Shown here piece after piece: positions 16,901 through 26,169 of a stretch of 64,000 nt of DNA. How positions within the stretch are numbered: position 1 is the first letter of the stretch; every line of letters begins with the position of its first letter. The notes under the pieces were generated by a model. That model had not been told where the DNA came from and ran no database searches. It saw only the letters and a list, made by a program, of their open reading frames with translations. The translations under genes and the position numbers were made by a program. The stretch is from an uncultured bacterium (GTDB taxonomy: Bacteria > Pseudomonadota > Gammaproteobacteria > Burkholderiales > Burkholderiaceae_C), in assembly GCA_903928495.1 (NCBI GenBank), contig CAIYQZ010000004.1:1-64000 (forward strand). Reading direction: 5' to 3'.

Positions 16901-19063
16901 TCAGCCGCGTTTCCAGTCGTGGTACTTCTTCACCCAGGCCAGCAGCCCTTGCGGGGCGTGGGCGCGTTTCCACTCGCCAGCGGCGTATTTGTTGGCCTCG
17001 GACAGGGTGGGGTAGGTGTGGATGGTGCCCAGAATTTTGTTCAGCCCCAGGCCGTGTTTCATGGCCAGCACATACTCGGCCAGCAGGTCGCCCGCATGGG
17101 TGCCGACGATGGTCACGCCCAGAATCGTGTCTTTGCCGGGCACGGTCAGCACCTTCACAAAGCCGTGGGCTTCGCTGTCGGCAATGGCGCGGTCCAGGTC
17201 GTCAATGCCGTACTTGGTGACTTCAAACGGCACGTTCTGGGCTTTGGCGTCCTGCTCGTTCAGGCCCACACGCGCCACCTCGGGGTCGATGAAGGTGGCC
17301 CGGGGAATGACCGAGTAGTCGGCCTTGAACATCTTCCATTCGCCAAACAGCGCGTTCACCGCCGCATACCAGGCCTGGTGGGCAGCAGTGTGGGTGAACT
17401 GGTAGGGCCCGGCCACGTCGCCTGCGGCGTAGATGTTGGGGTACAGGGTTTGCAGGTATTCGTTGGTTTCAACGGTTTTGTTGGTGGGAATGCCCAGGTC
17501 TTCCAGCCCGTAGCCCTGCAGGCGTGCCACGCGGCCCACGGCGCACAGCAGGTCGTCAAATTCAATGTGCTGCTCCACCCCGTTGTGTTCCACCACCAGG
17601 GTCTTGACGCCGGTGTTCAGTTCGCAGCGCAGGGCTTTGTGGCTGGTCAGTACCTGCACGCCGTCGGCCACCAGACTGGCGCGGGCCAGTTCGCTCACGT
17701 CCTCGTCTTCGCGGATCATGATGCGCGGCGCCATTTCCACCTGCGTCACCTGGCTGCCCAGGCGCGCAAAGCTTTGCGCCAGCTCGCAGCCAATGGGGCC
17801 ACCGCCCAGCACCACCAGGCGCTTGGGTGCGGTGTCGCGCTGGGCCAGTTCGTCCCACAGGGTGTCGCTGGTCAGGTAGCCCACATCGTCCAGCCCCGGC
17901 AGAGGCGGCACAAACGGGCGGGCACCTGCGGCTATGACGATGCTGCGGGCGGTCAGGCGCTGTGTGCCTCCGCCGTTCAGTGCCACCTCCACCGTCCACG
18001 GGTTCACCAGCTTGCCGTAACCCTGCAACACCTCCACACCCAGGCCGGTGTAGCGCTCAATGCTGTCGTGCGGTTCAATGGCCTTGATCACTTCGTGCAC
18101 CCGTGCCATGACAGCTTTGAAGCTGAAGGCGGGCGCGGCGTCGGTCAGACCGTAGCGCCCGGCATGACGCATCTGGTGGGCCAGCTTGGCGCTTTTGATG
18201 AGGGCTTTGCTGGGCACACAGCCGTAGTTCAGGCAGTCGCCGCCCATTTTGTGCGCCTCGATCAGCGTGACCTTGGCCTTGACGGCCGCAGCAATGTACG
18301 CACTCACCAGCCCACCCGCACCGCCGCCAATGACGATCAGGTTGCGGTCAAAGGCTTTGGGGCGGTCGCTGGCCCAGCGCGCATACACGCGGCGGCGCTT
18401 GGCCATGTCCAGCAGCTTCTTCACGGCCAGCGGCAGCAGGCCCAGCGCCACAAACGAGCCCAGCAGCGCCGGCGACAGAATGCCCCGCAGCGAGTCGAGT
18501 TTGGCCAGCTGCGTGCCAGCGTTCACATAGGCCACCGTGCCCGCAAACATGCCCACCTGGCTCACCCAGAAAAACGTCCAGGCTTTCATGCGCGTCAGGC
18601 CCATCAGCAGGTTGAGCGCAAAGAACGGGATCACAGGCAGCAGCCGCAGGGTGAACAGGTAAAACGCACCCTCCTTGTCCAGCCGCGTGTTCACCTCGGC
18701 CAGCTTACGGCCAAAGCGTTGCTGAATGCTGTCTTGAAACAGATACCGCGCCGCCAGCATGGCCAGCGTGGCCCCCAGGGTAGATGCAAACGACACCACC
18801 ACCGTGCCCCACACCAGCCCGAAGCTCGCACCACCTGCCAGCGTCATGATGGCGGCGCCGGGCAGCGACAGTGCCGTGATGACCACATACACCACGAAGT
18901 AAACAGCGGTCACGGTCCAAGGCCGCTCGGCATACAGCGCGCTGAACGCGGCCTGGCTTTCTTTGACAAAGGCCAGGCTGAAGTAACGGCCCAGATCGAG
19001 CGCGAAAAACGCCGCCACGCCCGCCAACAGGGCGAGCAGGAGCAGGAGTTTGGTTTTGTTCAT
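16901..19063 (-). CDS. Fusion of TVP38/TMEM64 membrane domain with a disulfide-type flavoprotein reductase
   Basis: 720 residues. Residues 1-225 are a TVP38/TMEM64 (DedA-like) membrane domain with about six spans. From ~240 comes a class I pyridine-nucleotide disulfide oxidoreductase: FAD motif VIGGGAGGLVSA, redox disulfide GGDCLNYGCVPSK, NAD(P) motif VLGGGPIGCELA, and AAGDVAGPYQFTH. The C-terminal dimer-interface motif reads HTYPTLSE: the catalytic His-Pro of lipoamide dehydrogenase is Tyr-Pro, so this is not an ordinary lipoamide dehydrogenase. Such fusions are usually annotated 'mercuric reductase', but no mer genes or C-terminal Cys pair are present. It heads the operon with DUF547 and DUF3047, divergent from ynjB. 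A membrane-tethered thiol or quinone reductase is plausible; substrate unknown. Confidence 0.87.
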   Translation of the reverse strand: MNKTKLLLLLALLAGVAAFFALDLGRYFSLAFVKESQAAFSALYAERPWTVTAVYFVVYVVITALSLPGAAIMTLAGGASFGLVWGTVVVSFASTLGATLAMLAARYLFQDSIQQRFGRKLAEVNTRLDKEGAFYLFTLRLLPVIPFFALNLLMGLTRMKAWTFFWVSQVGMFAGTVAYVNAGTQLAKLDSLRGILSPALLGSFVALGLLPLAVKKLLDMAKRRRVYARWASDRPKAFDRNLIVIGGGAGGLVSAYIAAAVKAKVTLIEAHKMGGDCLNYGCVPSKALIKSAKLAHQMRHAGRYGLTDAAPAFSFKAVMARVHEVIKAIEPHDSIERYTGLGVEVLQGYGKLVNPWTVEVALNGGGTQRLTARSIVIAAGARPFVPPLPGLDDVGYLTSDTLWDELAQRDTAPKRLVVLGGGPIGCELAQSFARLGSQVTQVEMAPRIMIREDEDVSELARASLVADGVQVLTSHKALRCELNTGVKTLVVEHNGVEQHIEFDDLLCAVGRVARLQGYGLEDLGIPTNKTVETNEYLQTLYPNIYAAGDVAGPYQFTHTAAHQAWYAAVNALFGEWKMFKADYSVIPRATFIDPEVARVGLNEQDAKAQNVPFEVTKYGIDDLDRAIADSEAHGFVKVLTVPGKDTILGVTIVGTHAGDLLAEYVLAMKHGLGLNKILGTIHTYPTLSEANKYAAGEWKRAHAPQGLLAWVKKYHDWKRG

Positions 19064-19239
19064 GTGAGGGTCAGACAGTGGGTACAGATGTCAGTTCGCG
19101 GTGGGGGCCAAAAGGTTACAGGCAGGCTTCGCGCTGCAGGTCGACCACTTTGTGTAACCATTTGGCCACATGAACCGAATACCTGTGCAGCCACACTGGC
19201 CTGCCGCACAGTGACCGCCTTCTTTTGAAAGTTGTTTGC

Positions 19240-20472
19240 ATGAATCCAAGCCTGTCCCGCCGTCTGTGGGTCAAAGTGCCTGCCGTGAGCCTGCTGGCTG
19301 CCAGCCTGGGCTTGTCCGCCTGGGCACAAAACACCCCGCCCGCGTTGGCCAAACCCACCGACTGGCCCGCCGTCGAAGCCGCAGCCAAAGGCCAGACGGT
19401 GTACTTCAACGCCTGGGGTGGCGGCGATGCCATCAACGCCTACATCGCCTGGGCGGCCAAAGAGGCCAAAGCCCGATACGGCGTGGACGTGCGCCACGTC
19501 AAAATCACCGACGCGGCAGAGGTGGTCAAACGCATCCAGACCGAGCTGGCCGCTGGCAAGCGCACCGACGGCTCGGTGGACCTGATGTGGGTCAATGGCG
19601 AAAACTTCCGCAACCTCAAAAACGCCAACGCGCTGTACGGCCCCTGGGCCACCCAGTTGCCCAGTTGGGCATTGGTGGACACGGCCAAGCCGGTGCAAAG
19701 CGACTTTTCCGTGCCCACCGATGGGTTCGAGTCGCCCTGGGGCACGGCACAGCTCACCTTTCTGGCCGATCGTGCCACCACCGCCACGCCCCCGCGCTCG
19801 GCTGCTGAATGGTTGGCCTTTGCCCGCGCCAACCCCGGGCGCACCAGCTACCCCAAGCCGCCTGATTTCCATGGCACCACCTTTCTGAAGCAACTGCTGC
19901 TCGAACTCACGCCCGACCGCGCTACCCTGCAGCAGCCGGTGACTGCCGCCGCTTTTGCCAAAGCCACGGCACCGCTGTGGCCCTACCTGGAGCAGTTGCA
20001 CCCGCTGCAATGGCGACAGGGCAAAGCGTTCCCGGCCAGTGCCGCCGACATGCACCGCATGTTGGCCGATGGCGAGCTGCGTATGTCGCTCACCTTCAAC
20101 CCCAACGAAGGGGCCAACCTCATCGCCACCAAGCAGTTGCCCGCCACGGCGTACAGCTTCGGGTTCACGGGCGGCACCATTGGCAACGTGCACTTTGTGG
20201 CCATCCCGGTCAACGCCCGCGCCAAGGCTGGCGCACTGGTGTTTGCCAACTTCCTGCTGTCGGCCGAGGCCCAGGCCCACAAGGCCGACACCGCCGTGTG
20301 GGGCGACGGCACCGTGCTCGACAAAGCCAAACTCCCCGCCGCCCTGCAGGCCCGCCTGGGCAAAACCGCCCCCGGCGCTCTGGCCGAGGCTGTGCCCACG
20401 CTGGCTGAACCGCACGCCAGTTGGGTGGAGGCCCTGGAGGCCGAGTGGCTCAAACGCTTCGGCAGCCGCTGA
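19240..20472 (+). CDS. ynjB: YnjB-like ABC transporter substrate-binding protein
   Basis: 410 residues with a signal peptide (LLAASLGLSAWAQ) and a type 2 periplasmic-binding fold resembling E. coli YnjB: VYFNAWGGGDAINAYIAWA near the start, DLMWVNGENF, and GFESPWGTAQLTF. It is the first gene of ynjBCD. Substrate unknown in any organism that I know of; relatives of the fold bind thiamine, sulfate or iron. ATG 19240 gives a clean signal peptide; the in-frame TTG 19225 is less likely. Confidence 0.85.
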   Translation: MNPSLSRRLWVKVPAVSLLAASLGLSAWAQNTPPALAKPTDWPAVEAAAKGQTVYFNAWGGGDAINAYIAWAAKEAKARYGVDVRHVKITDAAEVVKRIQTELAAGKRTDGSVDLMWVNGENFRNLKNANALYGPWATQLPSWALVDTAKPVQSDFSVPTDGFESPWGTAQLTFLADRATTATPPRSAAEWLAFARANPGRTSYPKPPDFHGTTFLKQLLLELTPDRATLQQPVTAAAFAKATAPLWPYLEQLHPLQWRQGKAFPASAADMHRMLADGELRMSLTFNPNEGANLIATKQLPATAYSFGFTGGTIGNVHFVAIPVNARAKAGALVFANFLLSAEAQAHKADTAVWGDGTVLDKAKLPAALQARLGKTAPGALAEAVPTLAEPHASWVEALEAEWLKRFGSR

Positions 20473-20489
20473 CGCCTGGCGCTCGCCCG

Positions 20490-22112
20490 ATGGGGGGTCC
20501 TGGCTGGCCTGCGGTGCTGGCCGTGGCACTGGTGGGGTTGGTCGTGGCCCCGCTGCTGCCCGGCCTGTGGCTTACGCTGACCCCCGCCGCCCATGCTTCT
20601 GTGTGGGCCGCCTTGTGGGCAGACCCGCAATGGCCACAGGCACTGCAAGCCACGCTGACCTCTGCGCTGTTGGGCACGGCGCTGGCCTGTGCGCTGACAG
20701 CGGGCGCTGCCACGCACCTGTACCCCAGCGCCACGTGGCTGCGGTTGCAACGCCGCTTGCCGCTGCTGCTGGCCGTGCCCCATGCCGCTTTTGCCGTCGG
20801 CCTGGCGTTTTTGCTGGCCCCCTCGGGTTGGTTGGCACGGCTGGTGGCCCCGGTGGCGGGCTGGGCCGCGCCGCCTGCTTGGGTCACGGTGCAAGACCCC
20901 CACGGCCTGGCCCTGGCGCTGGCCTTGGCGTTGAAAGAAAGCTTCTTTTTGCTGTGGGTGCTGATGGCTGTGCTGGCCGAACAGGCCACTGCCCGCCACC
21001 TGCTGCTGGCCCGCAGCCTGGGCTACAGCCCTGCGCAGGTGTGGCGAGTGGTGCTGTGGCCGCAGGTGCTGCCCCGCCTGGCCTGGCCGTTGGCGGCGGT
21101 GCTGGCCTACAGCCTGTCTGTCGTGGACATGGCCTTGGTGCTGGGCCCCGGCAACCCGCCCACCGTGGCTGTGCTGGCCTGGCGCTGGCTGGGTGACCCC
21201 AGCCCAGACACACAGGCGCAGGGCGCAGCGGCTGCGCTGGTGCTGCTGTGCCTGTGGGCAGCGCTGGCATCCGCAGCCTGGGCGCTGTGGCGCGGCTGGC
21301 GGGTGTGGCAGCGCCGTGCCACCCCCAGTGGCATCCGTGCCGACGTTGTCACCTGGGTGCACACCGCCTGGCAGGTGGGCGTCGTACCGTGGTTCGGCGT
21401 GGGCGCTGCTTTGGTGGCGCTTCTGGCGCTGTGGTCGGTGGCCGATGGCTGGTTTTTCCCAGCCCTGTGGCCCCAGGGCCTGACGCTGCGGCATTGGCAA
21501 GCGGCCGATGTGGCCCCGCTGCTCACCACCCTGTGGCTGGCCGCCGCTGCCAGCACTGTGTGCCTGCCCGTGGCCCTGGCCTGGCTGGAATGGGGCCCGC
21601 AGCGGGCCAACGCCGTGTTGTACCTGCCCCTGGTGCTGCCCGCGCTGCCGCTGGCTGCCGGGCAATACACCACGCTGCTGCACACGGGGCTGGACGGCAC
21701 CGCCACCGGCCTGCTGTGGGCGCACCTGCTGTGGGTGCTGCCCTACACCGTGCTCACGCTGGTGGGCCCCTACCGGGCACTGGACCCGCGCCTGCTCACC
21801 ACCGCCCGAGCCCTGGGGCTGACCCGCTGGCAAGCCTGCCTGCGGGTGAAGTGGCCCCTGCTGCTGCGCCCGCTGTGCGCCGCCGCTGCCGTGGGGTTTG
21901 CAGTCAGCGTGGCGCAGTACCTGCCCACCCAGATTGCCGGGGGCGGGCGGTTTGTCACCGTCACCACCGAGGCCGTCAACCTCAGCGCCGGTGGCCACCG
22001 CAGCGTGTTGGCTGTGCAGGCCTTGTTCCAGGTGGCGCTGCCGCTGGCCGCGTTTGCTTGTGCCTCTGCTTGGCCGCGCTGGGCCACCCGCCACCGCCTG
22101 GGGGTGCGCTGA
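20490..22112 (+). CDS. ynjC: YnjC-like ABC transporter permease (two fused halves)
   Basis: 540 residues, two tandem permease domains (about 1-270 and 300-540), as in E. coli YnjC. Both contain the EAA-type coupling loop: ARSLGYSPAQVWRVVLWPQ in the first and ARALGLTRWQACLRVKWP in the second. It begins 17 bases after ynjB and its stop overlaps the ynjD start (TGATG). Membrane component of the YnjBCD importer. Confidence 0.88.
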   Translation: MGGPGWPAVLAVALVGLVVAPLLPGLWLTLTPAAHASVWAALWADPQWPQALQATLTSALLGTALACALTAGAATHLYPSATWLRLQRRLPLLLAVPHAAFAVGLAFLLAPSGWLARLVAPVAGWAAPPAWVTVQDPHGLALALALALKESFFLLWVLMAVLAEQATARHLLLARSLGYSPAQVWRVVLWPQVLPRLAWPLAAVLAYSLSVVDMALVLGPGNPPTVAVLAWRWLGDPSPDTQAQGAAAALVLLCLWAALASAAWALWRGWRVWQRRATPSGIRADVVTWVHTAWQVGVVPWFGVGAALVALLALWSVADGWFFPALWPQGLTLRHWQAADVAPLLTTLWLAAAASTVCLPVALAWLEWGPQRANAVLYLPLVLPALPLAAGQYTTLLHTGLDGTATGLLWAHLLWVLPYTVLTLVGPYRALDPRLLTTARALGLTRWQACLRVKWPLLLRPLCAAAAVGFAVSVAQYLPTQIAGGGRFVTVTTEAVNLSAGGHRSVLAVQALFQVALPLAAFACASAWPRWATRHRLGVR

Positions 22113-22771
22113 TGCCCGACGCGCTGCACATCCGAGGCTTGAGCCTGTGGGTGGCTCACACCCCATTGCTCCAAGACCTGAGTCTGGAGGTCGCCCCAGG
22201 CGAGGTGTTGACGCTGATGGGTCCCTCGGGCTCGGGCAAGTCCACCCTGCTGGGCTGGATGGTGGGCGACGCACCCGCCGCCGTGCGCGCCCAGGGCGAG
22301 CTGTGGCTGGGCGCACGCCGCATCGACACCTTGCCCACCGAGCAACGCCGCGTGGGCATTTTGTTTCAGGACGATTTGTTGTTTGCCCATTTGAGCGTGG
22401 GCCAGAACCTGGCTTTTGCCTTGCCTGCCAGCGTGGGTGGCAAGGCCCAGCGCCGCGCCCGCGTGGAAGACGCACTGGCCAGCGTGGGGTTGGGTGGCTT
22501 TCACGACCGAGACCCGGCCACCCTCTCGGGCGGTCAGCGTGCCCGCGCCAGCCTCATGCGCGCCCTGTTGGCCGAGCCCTTGGCCCTCCTGCTGGACGAG
22601 CCGTTTGCCAAGCTCGACATGGCGCTGCGCGCTCAGTTCCGCGCGCTGGTGTTCCAGCATGTGGCCGAGCGCGGCATACCCACCCTGCTGGTCACACACG
22701 ACCCGGCGGATGTGCCCGACATGGGGGGAGTCAGTGGTCGGGTGTTGACCCTGGAGCCGCCCCGTGTCTGA
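22112..22771 (+). CDS. ynjD: YnjD-like ABC transporter ATP-binding protein
   Basis: 219 residues: Walker A MGPSGSGKST (~37), Q-loop ILFQDD, signature LSGGQRARA (~135), Walker B ALLLDEPFAKLD (~153) and H-loop VTHDPAD. The start codon overlaps the ynjC stop. The frame is open far upstream, but ATG 22112 begins exactly where the family begins. Energises the YnjBCD importer. Confidence 0.9.
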   Translation: MPDALHIRGLSLWVAHTPLLQDLSLEVAPGEVLTLMGPSGSGKSTLLGWMVGDAPAAVRAQGELWLGARRIDTLPTEQRRVGILFQDDLLFAHLSVGQNLAFALPASVGGKAQRRARVEDALASVGLGGFHDRDPATLSGGQRARASLMRALLAEPLALLLDEPFAKLDMALRAQFRALVFQHVAERGIPTLLVTHDPADVPDMGGVSGRVLTLEPPRV

Positions 22772-22850
22772 CCCAGTGGCCCCGCGCGGTGCAGTGCTCG
22801 CTGCTTTATTGCGCGCGTAAACTGCCGCACCCGCATTTTGGTCTCCGGCT

Positions 22851-24191
22851 GTGAAAAATCACCTCCCAACGCACCCATCCGCCGTGTTGGCGCTGGCATT
22901 CCTGGCCACCATCGTGCTCGGCACGTTGTTGCTGATGCTGCCCTGGGCCACTGCCAGCGGCCAGAGTGCGCCGTGGTTGACCGCACTGTTCACAGCCACC
23001 TCCGCCGTGTGCGTGACGGGCCTGGTGGTGGTGGACACCGGCACCTACTGGAGCCCGCTCGGCCAGGGGCTGATCATGGCGCTGTTCCAGCTTGGTGGCT
23101 TTGGCATGATGACCTCGGCCACGCTGATGGGGCTGCTCATTGGCGGGCACATGAAGCTGCGCACCCGGCTGCTGTTGCAGTCGGAAACGCATGCCATGTC
23201 GCTGGGCGATGTGCGCTCGGTGGCGCGCATGGTGCTGGTGGTGACGGTGGCGGTTGAGGTGCTGGTAGCCCTGTGGCTGGCGGTGCGGTTTGCCCAGACC
23301 ATGGGCCTGGGCTGGGCAGAGGCTTTGTGGCAGGGCGCATTCCACTCGGTGTCGGCCTACAACAACGCCGGGTTTTCCACCTGGCCCGACAGCGTGATGC
23401 GCCACGTGACCGACGGCTGGGTGCTGGCCCCCCTGATGTTGGCCATTGTGGTGGGTGGGCTCGGGTTTCCGGTGATCACCGAGTTGTGGGCCAACCGGGG
23501 CAAGCGGCACACACGCTGGTCCATTCACACCACGCTGACCGTGTGGGGTTCGGTGGCACTGGTGGTGCTGGGCACGCTGGCGCTGTGGCTGATCGAATAC
23601 GACAACCCCAAAACGCTGGGCCCCTTGGGGTTCGTTGACCAATGGCTGGCGGCGCTGTTCACATCGGTATCAGCACGCACCGCCGGTTTCAACGCCGTGG
23701 ACATCGGCGGGCTGGAGCTTGAATCGCTGGTGCTGCACAGTGTGCTGATGTTCATCGGGGGTGGCAGTGCGGGCACGGCAGGCGGTGTGAAGGTGACGAC
23801 GGTGTTTTTGCTGCTGTTGATCGTCTGGACCGAGATCCGCGGGCGCGCCGATGTGGAGCTGCGCGGGCGCCGCATTGGCACCCAGGTGCAGCGCCAGGCG
23901 CTGTCGATACTGGTGCTCAGCGGCATGGCGGTGTCGGTGGGACTGCTGATCATCATTCCTTTGGCCGACCACCTGCCCTTGGAAAAGCTGATGTTCGAGG
24001 TGGTGTCGGCTTTTGCCACGGTGGGCCTGTCCACGGGCATCACCGCCGAGCTGCCGCCCGCAGCACAGGGTGTGATCATTGCGCTGATGTATGCGGGCCG
24101 GGTGGGGGTCGTCACACTGGCGCTCGCACTGGCCATCAATCAGATACTTCGGGCCTACCGTTACCCAGAGGAGAAACCCATTGTTGGCTAA
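22851..24191 (+). CDS. ktrB: TrkH/KtrB-type potassium (or sodium-coupled K+) transporter subunit
   Basis: 446 residues with the fourfold M1-P-M2 layout of KtrB/TrkH. The four pore loops are visible: SAVCVTGL (~43), SAYNNAGFS (~170), SARTAGFN (~277) and SAFATVGLST (~388), each with the filter glycine. Length fits KtrB better than the longer TrkH. It starts at GTG 22851 and is followed, with overlap, by its RCK regulatory subunit. It imports K+ driven by the membrane potential or Na+. Confidence 0.9.
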   Translation: MKNHLPTHPSAVLALAFLATIVLGTLLLMLPWATASGQSAPWLTALFTATSAVCVTGLVVVDTGTYWSPLGQGLIMALFQLGGFGMMTSATLMGLLIGGHMKLRTRLLLQSETHAMSLGDVRSVARMVLVVTVAVEVLVALWLAVRFAQTMGLGWAEALWQGAFHSVSAYNNAGFSTWPDSVMRHVTDGWVLAPLMLAIVVGGLGFPVITELWANRGKRHTRWSIHTTLTVWGSVALVVLGTLALWLIEYDNPKTLGPLGFVDQWLAALFTSVSARTAGFNAVDIGGLELESLVLHSVLMFIGGGSAGTAGGVKVTTVFLLLLIVWTEIRGRADVELRGRRIGTQVQRQALSILVLSGMAVSVGLLIIIPLADHLPLEKLMFEVVSAFATVGLSTGITAELPPAAQGVIIALMYAGRVGVVTLALALAINQILRAYRYPEEKPIVG

Positions 24192-24855
24192 ATCAAACGC
24201 AAAAAAGGGCGACAGCGTGGTCGTCATCGGCCTCGGGCGCTTCGGTGCCAGCGTGGCACGCTCGCTGGTGGCAGCGGGGCATGAGGTGCTGGCCATGGAT
24301 GCCAGTGAAGAGGTGGTGCAAGACCTGGCGCACGAGTTGCCGCATGTGGTGAAGGCCGACTCGACCGAACTGAAAGCCTTGCAGCAACTGTCTGTCAACG
24401 ACTTCTCGCATGCGGTGGTGAGCATTGGCGCCAACCTGGAGGCCAGTGTGCTCACGGTGCTGAACCTGGCGCAAATGGGCATCAAAGACATTTGGGCCAA
24501 GGCCAACAGCCCGCAGCACGGGCGGATTGCCGAGCGGGTGGGTGCCCACCATGTGATCTACCCCGAGGCCGACATGGGTGAGCGGGTGGCGCACCTGGTC
24601 ACCGGCAAGATGATGGACTTCATCGAATTCGATGACGGCTTTGCCATCGCCAAAACACGCGCGCCCATGGAAACCCAAAACAAGACGCTGGCGGTGTCAA
24701 ACGTGCGCAAGAAGCACGGCATCACGGTCGTCGGCATCAAGCGCCGCCACCAGGATTTCATCCACGCCAAGCCGGAGACCGAGATCAAGCCAGGTGATCA
24801 TCTGATCGTGGCCGGGCCAACGCCCCTGATCGAGCAATTTGCGGCGATGTACTGA
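24181..24855 (+). CDS. ktrA: KtrA-like RCK (TrkA-N/TrkA-C) regulatory subunit
   Basis: About 224 residues: Rossmann motif VVIGLGRFGASVARSL at the N-terminus for NAD(H)/ADP/ATP and a TrkA-C domain at ~140-224. It gates the KtrB pore. The likely start is TTG 24181, which overlaps ktrB by 11 bases and has AGGAG seven bases upstream; no ATG lies near the right place. Confidence 0.9.
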   Translation: MLAKSNAKKGDSVVVIGLGRFGASVARSLVAAGHEVLAMDASEEVVQDLAHELPHVVKADSTELKALQQLSVNDFSHAVVSIGANLEASVLTVLNLAQMGIKDIWAKANSPQHGRIAERVGAHHVIYPEADMGERVAHLVTGKMMDFIEFDDGFAIAKTRAPMETQNKTLAVSNVRKKHGITVVGIKRRHQDFIHAKPETEIKPGDHLIVAGPTPLIEQFAAMY

Positions 24856-24874
24856 CGCATACCCGTCGCCTGCC

Positions 24875-25498
24875 GTGTTTGACCGCGCCTTCAACGCCCT
24901 GGCCCGGCGCCCCCTTCACCGCGCCGCCCAGTGGCTGTACGCCCGAGGTGTGCGGGCCGATGCCGTCACCGTGGCCGGGTTTGCCTTGGGCCTGCTGGCG
25001 CTGCCGCTGATTGCCACTGGCCACCCGCTGTGGGCGCTGGCCGCCATGGCCGCCAACCGCCTGGGCGATGGGCTGGATGGCGCGCTGGCCCGACTGGGCA
25101 CGCCCACCGACCGGGGTGCGTTTTTGGACATTGCCTGTGACTTTTTGTTCTACGCCAGCATTCCCCTTGGTTTTGCCCTGGCCGACCCGGAGGCCAATGC
25201 ACTGCCCGCCGCCGTGCTGCTGTTTGCTTTCATGGGCACAGGCAGCAGCTTTCTGGCGTTTGCCGTGCTGGCCGCGCGGCGCGGGTTGGCCAGCACGGCC
25301 TTCCCGCAAAAGGGGTTCTATTACCTCGGCGGCCTGACCGAAAGCACTGAAACCATGGCCACCTTCACTCTCATGTGTTTGCTGCCCGGCTGGTTTGGTC
25401 CGCTGGCCTACGGGTTTGCGGCGCTGTGTGGCCTCACCACCGTCACTCGCATCGTGGCCGGGGTGCAGGCCTTCGGGAACCCGCCGCCCCGGCCCTGA
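24875..25498 (+). CDS. ynjF: YnjF-like CDP-alcohol phosphatidyltransferase family protein
   Basis: About 207 residues, five to six membrane spans. Residues ~60-85 carry the family signature: GDGLDGALARLGTP, then GAFLDIACD, close to DG-x2-AR-x8-G-x3-D-x3-D, which holds the metal-binding aspartates that catalyse transfer of a CDP-linked group. In E. coli ynjF ends the ynjABCDEF cluster; here it is separated from ynjD by ktrBA. GTG 24875 is preferred; TTG 24839 would overlap ktrA. Acceptor alcohol unknown. Confidence 0.78.
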   Translation: MFDRAFNALARRPLHRAAQWLYARGVRADAVTVAGFALGLLALPLIATGHPLWALAAMAANRLGDGLDGALARLGTPTDRGAFLDIACDFLFYASIPLGFALADPEANALPAAVLLFAFMGTGSSFLAFAVLAARRGLASTAFPQKGFYYLGGLTESTETMATFTLMCLLPGWFGPLAYGFAALCGLTTVTRIVAGVQAFGNPPPRP

Positions 25499-25537
25499 CT
25501 CTGTCCACCACTTGCCCCGTTTTTTTGAAAGAACCCC

Positions 25538-26152
25538 ATGACCCTTCGCCCCGCCCTCAAAACCCTGGCCGTACTGACCGTGGCCGTGTCCCTCACCGGT
25601 TGCGGCGCCATGCTGGCGCAAAACCCCGGCTCGGCCCTCAAGCCCGTGAATGCCGTGCCGGCTGAGCCCGAAAGCCGCTTGCTGCTGAAAGGGGCCGACG
25701 TGGTGGCTTACTTCACCCAAGGCCAATACGTGCAGGGCAAGCCCGAGTTCCGCAGCCAGCACGAGGGCGTGGACTTCCGCTTTGCCAGTGCCGAGCACAA
25801 AGCCCTGTTCGACAAAAACCCGGCGCAGTACCTGCCGCAGTTCGGTGGCTACTGCGCCAACGGCATCGTGTACGGCATTCCATGGGGGGGTGATGCCGAT
25901 GCCTGGAAGATGATCGACGGCAAGCTCTAAATCTTTGGCGGCAAGGCTTCGCAAGAAGCATTCGAGCTGGACACCGCAGGCAACCTGGCCCTGGCCCAGC
26001 GCTACTGGGACACCGAGATCAAAGGCGGCAACAGCTTCATCCAGCGCACGCAGCGCCTGGTGTTCAAGGTGCCGCACTACAAAACGGGTGAACAGCTGGC
26101 CCAGGCCGTGGCGGCGGCCAAAGCCACAGCAGCCACTCCGCAAAAGCCCTGA
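25538..26152 (+). pseudogene. YHS-domain lipoprotein gene with a premature TAA
   Basis: The frame begins with a lipoprotein signal (VSLTGCGAML, Cys about residue 23) and runs through a YHS-like domain (KGADVVAYFTQGQYVQG, FGGYCANGIVYG) to KMIDGKL, where TAA 25928-25930 interrupts it. The same frame then continues without another stop: IFGGKASQEAFELDTAGN, then RYWDTEIKGG, to TGA 26152. Related proteins have 'Y-x-FGGK' here, so one base change (TAC or TAT to TAA) explains the stop. The product is truncated at 130 of ~204 residues. It could be a true nonsense mutation or a sequencing error. Confidence 0.78.
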
Positions 26153-26169
26153 GGCTTTTGTTTCAAACC

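Noticed and set aside
16901-19063. Mercuric reductase of a mer operon
   Set aside because: No merR, merT, merP or metal-binding N-terminal domain, and no C-terminal Cys pair.
16919-19228. A 769-codon open frame on the plus strand
   Set aside because: It is antisense to the TVP38-flavoprotein gene; high GC leaves such frames open. No domain or start signal is visible.
19983-22475. An 830-codon open frame on the minus strand across ynjB-ynjC-ynjD
   Set aside because: Gln/Gly/Arg/His-rich shadow of three well-supported genes.
25928-25930. TAA in the YHS gene as a recoded sense codon or read-through site
   Set aside because: No recoding system for TAA is known in these bacteria and no special context is seen; a plain nonsense mutation is simpler.
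24785-26143. A 452-codon minus-strand frame opposite ynjF and the YHS gene
   Set aside because: Low-complexity shadow of clearly coding plus-strand frames.
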